Positions 13,615 to 20,715 of a stretch of 24,134 nt of DNA are shown piece by piece (within the stretch, counting starts at the first letter, position 1; the number at the start of each line of letters is the position of its first letter). The position numbers were made by a program, and so were the translations under genes. The DNA comes from Syntrophomonadaceae bacterium. GTDB lineage: Bacteria; Bacillota; Syntrophomonadia; Syntrophomonadales; Syntrophomonadaceae. The stretch lies in assembly GCA_028683995.1 (NCBI GenBank), contig JAQUGU010000003.1:1-24134 (forward strand), written 5' to 3'. The notes below the pieces were generated by a model. That model saw only the letters and a list, made by a program, of their open reading frames with translations. It made no database searches and was not told where the DNA came from.

Positions 13615-15699
13615 TTAGACTGGCAGCCCATACCTTTTGGCTATAATTTCTCTGCTTTTTGATTCTGGTACTTCAGCATAATTTTTTATATACAGAGAAA
13701 AGCTGGCTCTTCCCTGGCTAACTGACCTTAAACTAGTGGCATAACCAAAGGTCTCCGCCAGAGGTACACTACCTTTAATAATCTTACTATCCCGGTTCTC
13801 TTCGAAACCGGAAATCCTGCCTCTACGTGCATTCAGGTCGGATATAACGTCGCCCACATATTCCTCCGGGCATAAAATCTCTATATCCATTATGGGCTCC
13901 AGAAGAATGGGCTCAGCCTCGGCTAAGGCCTGCTTAATCGCCATGCTGCCAGCTATCTTGAAAGCCTGTTCACTGGAATCAACCTCATGGTAAGTCCCCC
14001 CGGTTAAACTTGTTTGCACATCATCCACCGGGTATCCTGCTAGAACACCTGCCTGTAAGGCTTCAAGTACTCCGGTTTCTACTGCTGCTGCAAATTCCCG
14101 GGGTACGCTTTCCGGGTTAGACCGGTTGATAAAGCGTTTACCTTCTCCCTCTTGAAGGGGTTTAACCTCGATAATAACCCGGGCATATTGCCCGCGACCA
14201 CCACTTTGTTTGTCAAAGGTAGTTTCATTAACGATTTTCTTCTTGATACTCTCTTTATATGCCACCTGCGGTTTACCCACATTAGCATTAACTTTGAATT
14301 CCCGCAGCAGGCGATCAATAATAATCTCCAGATGCAATTCTCCCATACCGGATATTATGGTTTGACCAGTTTCCGGGTCAGTTCGAGTACGGAAAGTAGG
14401 GTCTTCCTCAGCCAGACGCATCAAGCTCTCTCCTATTTTATCTTGGTCCGCTTTTGTTTTAGGCTCAATGGCCACGTCAATAACTGAATCCGGAAAATCC
14501 ATAGGCTCAAGGAGCACTGGTCGGTCTTCACTGCATAGAGTATCTCCCGTTACCGTCTCCCTCAACCCTACCCCGGCAACTATTTCACCAGCCAGGGCTT
14601 CCTCTACTTCTTCACGGTGATTGGCATGCATCCTTAAAATCCTGGTTATGCGTTCCTTTTTGTTTTTCCCGCTGTTAAGAACATAACTGCCTGTTTTTAC
14701 CTTACCCTCATATATCCTGAAGTAGGTCAGCTTACCCACATAGGGGTCACCCGCAACCTTGAACGCCAGGGCACAAAGGGGACCGTCCCGGTCGGCCTTT
14801 ACCGAAGTTTCAACGTTATCTAATAGATTGGTTACAGTTACCGGGGGTATGTCCACCGGTGAAGGCAGGTAGTTTACTACTGCATCCAGCAACATCTGCA
14901 CACCTTTGTTCTTAAAAGACGACCCGCATAATATCGGTACCAGTTTATTGGTAATGGTTAATTTTCTCAAAGAACTGGTGATTTCATCAGGGGAAATTTC
15001 GTGACCCTCCAGGTATTTTTCCAGTATGGCATCATCATATTCGGATATTTTCTCCAGGAGCAGGTTTCTGTATTTTTCAGCCTGTTTTTGTTCCAACTGC
15101 TCCAAGTCTCTGGTGATAAATTTTTCCCCCAGGTCATCCTGGTATTCATAGGCTTTCAGCCTGATGACATCTATAACTCCCCGAAAGCTGTCCTCCACCC
15201 CAATGGGCAGTTGGATTAGAACGACTTCACTACCAAGATTATCCTCTATCATTTTAACGGCTCGGAAATAATCTGCACCTATCCGATCCATCTTATTGAT
15301 ATAAGCTATCCGGGGAACTTCATATCTGTCTGCCTGTCTCCAGACAGTTTCGGACTGCGGCTGTACTCCAGCAACTGCGCAAAATATGCCGATGGCTCCA
15401 TCAAGTACTCGAAGTGACCGTTCTACCTCAACTGTAAAGTCCACATGCCCGGGCGTATCGATAATATTAATAATACAATCCTGCCACCGACATGCAGTTG
15501 CTGCCGAGGTTATGGTTATACCTCTTTCCTGTTCCTGACTCATCCAGTCCATGGTGGCTGTCCCTTTGTCCACTTCGCCAATCCGATGAACTCTGCCGGA
15601 ATAGTATAGTATTCTTTCGGTAGTGGTAGTCTTTCCAGCATCTATATGAGCCATTATTCCAATATTTCTAATTGTTGCTAAGTCGGATATATCAGCCAT
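13615..15699 (-). CDS. fusA: Elongation factor G, somewhat divergent
   Basis: GTPase that drives translocation and, with RRF, ribosome recycling. The 694 residues have G1 AHIDAGKT (17-24), RGITI (59-63), DTPGH (81-85) and NKMD (135-138), then domain II, the GMGELHLEI motif of domain III, QSGGRGQY in domain IV, and the domain V stretch CPEEYVGDVISDLNARRGRI. Several places differ from the usual str-operon EF-G as I remember it: GIFCAVAGVQPQSE, PREFAAAVETG and GRASFSLYIKNYAEVP. This may be an EF-G2-like form or just lineage drift. It starts with ATG after GAGG. It is intact and likely functional. Confidence 0.95.
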   Translation of the reverse strand: MADISDLATIRNIGIMAHIDAGKTTTTERILYYSGRVHRIGEVDKGTATMDWMSQEQERGITITSAATACRWQDCIINIIDTPGHVDFTVEVERSLRVLDGAIGIFCAVAGVQPQSETVWRQADRYEVPRIAYINKMDRIGADYFRAVKMIEDNLGSEVVLIQLPIGVEDSFRGVIDVIRLKAYEYQDDLGEKFITRDLEQLEQKQAEKYRNLLLEKISEYDDAILEKYLEGHEISPDEITSSLRKLTITNKLVPILCGSSFKNKGVQMLLDAVVNYLPSPVDIPPVTVTNLLDNVETSVKADRDGPLCALAFKVAGDPYVGKLTYFRIYEGKVKTGSYVLNSGKNKKERITRILRMHANHREEVEEALAGEIVAGVGLRETVTGDTLCSEDRPVLLEPMDFPDSVIDVAIEPKTKADQDKIGESLMRLAEEDPTFRTRTDPETGQTIISGMGELHLEIIIDRLLREFKVNANVGKPQVAYKESIKKKIVNETTFDKQSGGRGQYARVIIEVKPLQEGEGKRFINRSNPESVPREFAAAVETGVLEALQAGVLAGYPVDDVQTSLTGGTYHEVDSSEQAFKIAGSMAIKQALAEAEPILLEPIMDIEILCPEEYVGDVISDLNARRGRISGFEENRDSKIIKGSVPLAETFGYATSLRSVSQGRASFSLYIKNYAEVPESKSREIIAKRYGLPV

Positions 15700-15715
15700 T
15701 TATTGTCCTCAAATC

Positions 15716-15740
15716 AATTCTTAATTTGTTATCAAGAATT
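15716..15740 (-). promoter_or_regulatory. A/T-rich hairpin just before the fusA ribosome binding site
   Basis: A perfect seven-base inverted repeat, AATTCTT (15734-15740) and AAGAATT (15716-15722), with an 11-base loop lies 5 bases upstream of the fusA GAGG. It is weak in energy and could be chance, but its place in the rpsG-fusA spacer would suit control of fusA translation. Confidence 0.3.
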
Positions 15741-15760
15741 TACTCCAACAAGTTGCGATT

Positions 15761-16231
15761 TTACCAGCGGTAATGAGCAAAAGCCTTATTGGCTTCAGCC
15801 ATCTTATGGGTATCTTCTTTTTTCTTAACGGAACCACCGGTACTGTTATGAGCATCTACTATTTCACCCGCCAGGCGCTCCGCCATAGTTTTCTCGCCAC
15901 GTTTGCGGGAGTATCCAATCAGCCATCTGATGGCCAATGTCTGCCTTCTATCTGGCCTGACCTCGACCGGAACCTGGTAGTTTGCTCCACCTACCCGCCG
16001 GGCTTTTACTTCTACTATCGGGGTGATATTCTTCATGGCTTCTTCAAAAACTTCCATGGCGTTTTTACCAGTACGTTTTTCTACTAGTTCAAATGCACCA
16101 TAACAAATGTTCTCAGCCAGGCTTTTCTTACCATCCCACATTACCTGATTTACCAGTTTGGTAAATAGTTTGCTGTTGTAAATAGGATCTGGTAGTACGT
16201 CTCGCTTGGGGACGGGACCTTTCCTAGGCAT
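15761..16231 (-). CDS. rpsG: 30S ribosomal protein S7
   Basis: Nucleates assembly of the 16S 3' domain (30S head) and contacts E-site tRNA. The 156-residue length is exact. PRKGPVPKRDVLPDPIYNSK at the N-terminus, VKARRVGGANYQVPVEVRPD (about 74-93), and GGSVKKKEDTHKMAEANKAF near the C-terminus are diagnostic. The ATG follows GGAGGGAGG by 6 bases; that site touches the rpsL stop. In E. coli S7 represses the str operon; I cannot identify an S7 target here. Confidence 0.98.
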   Translation of the reverse strand: MPRKGPVPKRDVLPDPIYNSKLFTKLVNQVMWDGKKSLAENICYGAFELVEKRTGKNAMEVFEEAMKNITPIVEVKARRVGGANYQVPVEVRPDRRQTLAIRWLIGYSRKRGEKTMAERLAGEIVDAHNSTGGSVKKKEDTHKMAEANKAFAHYRW

Positions 16232-16245
16232 GTCGTTCCTCCCTC

Positions 16246-16623
16246 CTATTTTTTCTTGGGTCTCTTGGTTCCATATTTGGATCTGCCCTGGTTACGGTTC
16301 TGAACGCCAGCAGCATCCAGAGTGCCGCGGACAATATGATATCTTACCCCGGGCAGGTCTTTTACCCTGCCTCCTCTTATCAGCACAACCGAGTGTTCCT
16401 GAAGGTTATGCCCAATACCGGGAATATAAGCGGTTGCCTCAATACCGTTGGTTAATCTTACCCTGGCTATTTTTCGCAGGGCTGAATTAGGCTTTTTGGG
16501 GGTAGTAGTATACACCCGGGTACATACCCCTCTTTTTTGCGGACAGCTCTTTAGGGCTGGTGCGGCTGATTTCTTTTCTCCTTTTTCGCGTCCTTTTCTG
16601 ACCAGTTGGTTTATAGTCGGCAT
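16246..16623 (-). CDS. rpsL: 30S ribosomal protein S12
   Basis: Decoding-centre protein that controls accuracy. The 125 residues carry TTPKKPNSALRK (40-51) and GGRVKDLPGVRYH (84-96). The lysines at 43/44 and 88, where streptomycin-resistance changes arise in other bacteria, are the normal residues, so the protein appears wild-type there. D89 is the residue methylthiolated in some species. The ATG follows GGGAGGT. It lies 55 bases after the L7Ae-family gene and 14 before rpsG. Confidence 0.98.
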   Translation of the reverse strand: MPTINQLVRKGREKGEKKSAAPALKSCPQKRGVCTRVYTTTPKKPNSALRKIARVRLTNGIEATAYIPGIGHNLQEHSVVLIRGGRVKDLPGVRYHIVRGTLDAAGVQNRNQGRSKYGTKRPKKK

Positions 16624-16678
16624 GTCTGCACCTCCCTTCTCATTTAATGGAACCAGAGATTAAAGGGTATCCCTCTCC

Positions 16679-16933
16679 CTATGGTTCAGTATTAATCAAC
16701 GCCACTGTTGCTGCACCCACTTCTATGCCACAGGCATTCCCCAGTGAGTCCATGTTTTTAACCATGAAGACCTCGACCAGATTCTGCCGGCATAGTTCTT
16801 TTATGGGTTCGATAATGTGCGGTTCAGCATCTTCAGCTATGAATACTTTTTGGGCTATACCTTTGTTGATTGCCTTTTTGACTTGCTTGGTACCAATTAC
16901 TTTTGGAGTGTTTTTTATCTCTGGCAGTGCCAA
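16679..16933 (-). CDS. L7Ae-family RNA-binding protein (YbxF-like)
   Basis: Small RNA-binding protein of the L7Ae/L30e/S12e fold; B. subtilis YbxF, in the same place before rpsL, binds kink-turn RNA in vitro. I place the start at the TTG at 16933, giving MALPEIKNTPKVIGTKQVKK and 84 residues, with GGAGGAGG 7 bases upstream. The longer frame to 17014 crosses the ribosome binding site and the leader hairpin. Family patterns are GTKQVKKAINKGIAQKVFIA, AEDAEPHIIEPIKELC and LGNACGIEVGAATVAL. It is the first gene behind the str promoter. Its cellular role is not settled. Confidence 0.92.
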   Translation of the reverse strand: MALPEIKNTPKVIGTKQVKKAINKGIAQKVFIAEDAEPHIIEPIKELCRQNLVEVFMVKNMDSLGNACGIEVGAATVALINTEP

Positions 16934-16947
16934 AGCGATACCTCCTC

Positions 16948-16993
16948 CAGCAAATAAACCCGGACACATGGCATTATCACCGCTTATTTGCCG
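16948..16993 (-). promoter_or_regulatory. Leader hairpin abutting the first str ribosome binding site
   Basis: CGGCAAATAAGC (16982-16993) can pair along its whole length with GTTTATTTGCTG (16948-16959), 12 pairs of which two are G-U, around a 22-base loop. The last stem base is also the first G of the GGAGGAGG ribosome binding site of the L7Ae-family gene. From the promoter position the hairpin would begin about five bases from the 5' end of the mRNA. It may protect the 5' end or control translation initiation. Confidence 0.6.
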
Positions 16994-17004
16994 CGCACTT
17001 AGAT

Positions 17005-17033
17005 ATTTTAGCACCTGCAGGCCTCTCAGTCAA
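17005..17033 (-). promoter_or_regulatory. Strong sigma-A-type promoter for the str segment
   Basis: TTGACT (17028-17033) and TAAAAT (17005-17010) each match 5 of 6 consensus bases and are 17 bases apart; TGC before the -10 also makes it an extended -10. The predicted start near 16998 gives a leader of about 65 bases to the L7Ae-family TTG. No terminator is visible between rpoC and this promoter, so read-through from rpoBC probably adds to it. It is the best promoter match I found in the window. Confidence 0.75.
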
Positions 17034-17097
17034 CTAAAGCTTATATTTTATTCTATTGGCTTCCCGGGGTTTCTTTTTATTCCTCTATAAATGGCAG

Positions 17098-20000
17098 TTA
17101 TTCCCCGGTTGTATGTGGCTCCTGGTTAACACAGAATTCGGTTTTGCGATACAGGGGATAACCAGTACCCGCCGGTATAAGTTTGCCGATAATAACGTTT
17201 TCCTTAAGGCCTATCAGGTAATCCACCTTGCCTTTTATAGCAGCTTCAGTGAGAACCTTGGTGGTCTCCTGGAATGAAGCCGCCGAGAGGAAGGAATCGG
17301 TGTTCAAAGATGCCTTGGTAATACCCAGAAGCATTGGGCTGCATACTGCCGGCAAGCCCTGGTGCTGCATAACCCACTGGTTTTCTTCCTCGAAGGCAGA
17401 TATATCGGCAAAAGAACCGGGCAACATGGAAGTATCCCCGGAATCTTCCACCCTTACCTTTTTTAGCATCTGGCGTATCATTATTTCTATATGCTTGTCA
17501 CTGATATCAACGCCTTGCGAACGGTAAACCTTTTGTACTTCCTGCAAGAGGTAGCGCTGTACTTCCTGCAGCCCTTTGGTCTTCAGTATATCGTGCGGGT
17601 TAAGCGGTCCTTCGGTTAAGGCATCGCCGATATCAACATAATCATCTTCACTAATCTTCAAGCGAGAACCGTAGTGAACTGGGTAAGCACCTAAAACCTC
17701 ATCATTTTCTCCCAACACTGCCACTTCCCGCCGGCCTTTATTTTCACCAAACCTGGCTATACCGGAAACTTCAGCTACTACCGCCTGCCCCTTGGGCTTG
17801 CGTACTTCGAAAAGCTCTTCTACCCGGGGTAGACCGCGGGTGATATCTTCGCCAGCTACTCCTCCGGTATGGAAGGTACGCATGGTAAGCTGGGTACCGG
17901 GTTCACCGATAGACTGGGCTGCCAGGGTTCCAACGGCTTCACCTATCTCTACCTCATAGCCGGTAGCCAGGTTACGTCCATAACATTTTTTACAAACCCC
18001 GTGTCTAGTTTTACAGGTCAGGACGGTTCTGATTTTAACCCTTTCAATACCGGCCCTTTCAATTTCAAAACCTACATGGTCATCTATCATTTCATTTTCT
18101 TCTACCAGTACCTCCCCAGTTTCGGGATGAAGGATGGTATCTACTGATACCCGCCCAATAATTCTCTGGTGCAGGGGCTCAATTAGCTGCGAGCCTTCCA
18201 TGATTTTTTCCAACCAGATGCCTTCGACTGATTCACAGTCATCTTCTCTTACGATTACGTCCTGGGAAACGTCTACCAGGCGACGGGTCAGATAGCCGGA
18301 ATCAGCCGTACGTAAAGCAGTGTCAGCCAAACCTTTTCTGGCCCCATGAGTGGATATAAAGTATTCCAGAACAGTCAGACCTTCACGGAAATTAGCTTTG
18401 ATGGGCAGATCGATAATTTTACCAGATGGATCGGCCATGAGCCCACGCATCCCGGCTAGCTGGCGTATCTGCTGGAAGTTTCCGCGGGCACCAGAAATAG
18501 CCATCATATATACCGGGTTGTCTTCGGATAATGATTCTTTTAAGGCTTCAGTTACATCATCGGTAGCCTGGTTCCATATTTCAACTACCTGGGCATGGCG
18601 TTCGTTATCGGTAATCAGACCCACCAGGTAGTCCTGTTGAATGGCATCTACTGCTTTATCTGCCTCACCCAGTATCGCCGCCTTGGCTACCGGGGTCTCA
18701 AAATCAGTGACCCCCACACTTATTCCCGCCTGAGTACTATACTGAAAACCTAATCGCTTAATACCATCCAGCATTTCGGCAGTCCGAGCATTGCCCTCCA
18801 GGCGATAGCATTCATAAACCAGGTCGCCCAGCTTTTTCTTGTCAATTACCTGATTGAAAAAACCCAGGCTATCAGGAATGGCATCATTAAATATGAGCCT
18901 GCCTACCGAAGTCTCCATCATCTCTTCTTTGGATTCCTGCTCACAATGTTTTCTGAGCATATCTTTAGCTGAAATTTGGGGTACCTGCATTTTAACCCTA
19001 ATTTTTTCATGCAGCTTAATTACTTCCATTTCATATGCTATAAGGGCTTCGTCAGGATCACGGAAAGACCTGACTTTTTCTTTCTTCCAGTCTTTTTCGC
19101 CCATGTAGGTCAGATAATAAAGGCCGATAACCATATCCTGGGTAGGGGTTACAACCGGCTTGCCATCTTTGGGATTCAAGATGTTGTTACTGGCCAACAT
19201 TAAGAGCCGGGCCTCAGTCTGGGCTTCAGCCGACAGGGGAACATGTACCGCCATCTGGTCACCGTCAAAGTCAGCATTATAAGCTGTACATACCAGAGGA
19301 TGGAGCTGCAGGGCCCTGCCTTCAACCAGCACCGGTTCAAAAGCCTGGATTCCCAGCCGGTGCAGAGTGGGTGCACGGTTTAAAAGTACCGGATGTTCTT
19401 TAATAACGTCATCGAGAATATCCCATACTTCTTCCCGGCCTCTTTCCACCATCTTTTTAGCGCTCTTGATATTGGAGGCAATAGCCTGGTCTACCAGTTT
19501 TTTCATGACAAATGGTTTAAATAGCTCCAGGGCCATTTCTTTAGGTAGTCCACACTGGTGCATATGCAGGTTGGGACCAACTACTATAACTGATCTACCC
19601 GAGTAGTCCACCCTTTTCCCCAGCAGGTTCTGGCGGAATCTTCCCTGTTTGCCTTTTAGCATGTCGCTTAAGGATTTCAGAGGGCGGTTACCTGGTCCGG
19701 TTACTGGTCTGCCCCTTCTGCCATTATCGACCAATGCATCGACGGCCTCCTGCAGCATTCTCTTTTCATTACGTACTATTATGTCGGGAGCTCCCAGATC
19801 CAATAGTCTTTTTAAACGATTATTACGGTTAATTACCCGGCGATAGAGGTCGTTTAAATCAGAAGTGGCAAAACGGCCACCATCTAATTGCACCATGGGT
19901 CTCAATTCCGGTGGGATTACCGGCAGCACATCGAGTATCATCCAGGCCGGATCATTGCCGGAAAGGCGGAAAGATTCCACTACTTCCAGCCTCTTGATGG

Positions 20001-20616
20001 CCCGCCCTTTTCTCTGGCCGGTAGTAGTGGCTATTTCTTCTTTCAAGTCCCCAGACATTTTCTCCAGTTCAACTTCTTCCAGGAGAACTTTTACTGCTTC
20101 AGCCCCAATACCAGCCAGGAAAGTTTCGCCATACCTTTCCTTGGCTTCCCGGTATTCTCTTTCATTTAGTAATTGCTTCTTTAATAATGGAGTATCTCCA
20201 GGGTGAATTACTATATAGTTGACGAAATATATGACCTTTTCCAATACTTTGGGTGACATATCCAGCAGTAACCCCATCCGGCTAGGTATCCCTTTGAGAT
20301 ACCAGATATGGCAAACGGGAGCAGCCAGTTCTATATGTCCCATTCTTTCTCTTCTTACCTTGGAAGTGGTTACTTCCACTCCACAGCGGTCACATACTAT
20401 GCCTTTGTGCCGAACCCGCTTGTATTTACCACAATGGCATTCCCAGTCCTTAACGGGTCCAAAAATCTTTTCACAAAACAGTCCTTCTTTTTCCGGTCTC
20501 AGGGTACGATAATTTATGGTTTCCGGTTTCTTAACCTCGCCACTACTCCAGGAACGTATCTGTTCCGGTGAAGCCAGGGCAATTTTTATTCTTTCAAAAT
20601 TATTTACATCTAACAA
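17098..20616 (-). CDS. rpoC: RNA polymerase subunit beta'
   Basis: Catalytic subunit of RNA polymerase. The 1172-residue length fits the Firmicute form without the large insertions seen in Proteobacteria. Zinc site 1 is C60, C62, C75 and C78 in the clamp. The active-site NADFDGDQ (447-454) holds the magnesium-binding aspartates 449, 451 and 453. The bridge-helix region lies near 758-785, zinc site 2 uses C794, C868, C875 and C878, and the trigger-loop region lies near 905-923. The start is TTG, giving MLDVNNFERI as in homologues, with GGGAGAG 6 bases upstream. It follows rpoB by 99 bases. Confidence 0.98.
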   Translation of the reverse strand: MLDVNNFERIKIALASPEQIRSWSSGEVKKPETINYRTLRPEKEGLFCEKIFGPVKDWECHCGKYKRVRHKGIVCDRCGVEVTTSKVRRERMGHIELAAPVCHIWYLKGIPSRMGLLLDMSPKVLEKVIYFVNYIVIHPGDTPLLKKQLLNEREYREAKERYGETFLAGIGAEAVKVLLEEVELEKMSGDLKEEIATTTGQRKGRAIKRLEVVESFRLSGNDPAWMILDVLPVIPPELRPMVQLDGGRFATSDLNDLYRRVINRNNRLKRLLDLGAPDIIVRNEKRMLQEAVDALVDNGRRGRPVTGPGNRPLKSLSDMLKGKQGRFRQNLLGKRVDYSGRSVIVVGPNLHMHQCGLPKEMALELFKPFVMKKLVDQAIASNIKSAKKMVERGREEVWDILDDVIKEHPVLLNRAPTLHRLGIQAFEPVLVEGRALQLHPLVCTAYNADFDGDQMAVHVPLSAEAQTEARLLMLASNNILNPKDGKPVVTPTQDMVIGLYYLTYMGEKDWKKEKVRSFRDPDEALIAYEMEVIKLHEKIRVKMQVPQISAKDMLRKHCEQESKEEMMETSVGRLIFNDAIPDSLGFFNQVIDKKKLGDLVYECYRLEGNARTAEMLDGIKRLGFQYSTQAGISVGVTDFETPVAKAAILGEADKAVDAIQQDYLVGLITDNERHAQVVEIWNQATDDVTEALKESLSEDNPVYMMAISGARGNFQQIRQLAGMRGLMADPSGKIIDLPIKANFREGLTVLEYFISTHGARKGLADTALRTADSGYLTRRLVDVSQDVIVREDDCESVEGIWLEKIMEGSQLIEPLHQRIIGRVSVDTILHPETGEVLVEENEMIDDHVGFEIERAGIERVKIRTVLTCKTRHGVCKKCYGRNLATGYEVEIGEAVGTLAAQSIGEPGTQLTMRTFHTGGVAGEDITRGLPRVEELFEVRKPKGQAVVAEVSGIARFGENKGRREVAVLGENDEVLGAYPVHYGSRLKISEDDYVDIGDALTEGPLNPHDILKTKGLQEVQRYLLQEVQKVYRSQGVDISDKHIEIMIRQMLKKVRVEDSGDTSMLPGSFADISAFEEENQWVMQHQGLPAVCSPMLLGITKASLNTDSFLSAASFQETTKVLTEAAIKGKVDYLIGLKENVIIGKLIPAGTGYPLYRKTEFCVNQEPHTTGE

Positions 20617-20715
20617 ACAAGTCTCTCCCTTCCAGATGATTAGTGCCGCTTATCCGGCAGTCGATTTATCTTTAGGAAACACGTTCGGTTGCCGACTATT
20701 CAATAAGCCCTGACA
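20617..20715 (-). promoter_or_regulatory. 99-base rpoB-rpoC spacer with competing short stems
   Basis: TGCCG (20655-20659) can pair with CGGCA just downstream (20644-20648, loop of six) or with another CGGCA upstream (20690-20694). The two stems exclude each other, and the downstream one lies shortly before the rpoC ribosome binding site. Each has only five pairs, so this may be chance. I see no promoter or T-tailed terminator here. Confidence 0.25.

Noticed and set aside
16948..16993. The str leader hairpin as a kink-turn target for the L7Ae-family protein
   Set aside because: I could not find the tandem G-A pairs and three-base bulge of a kink-turn, so only a generic leader hairpin is claimed.
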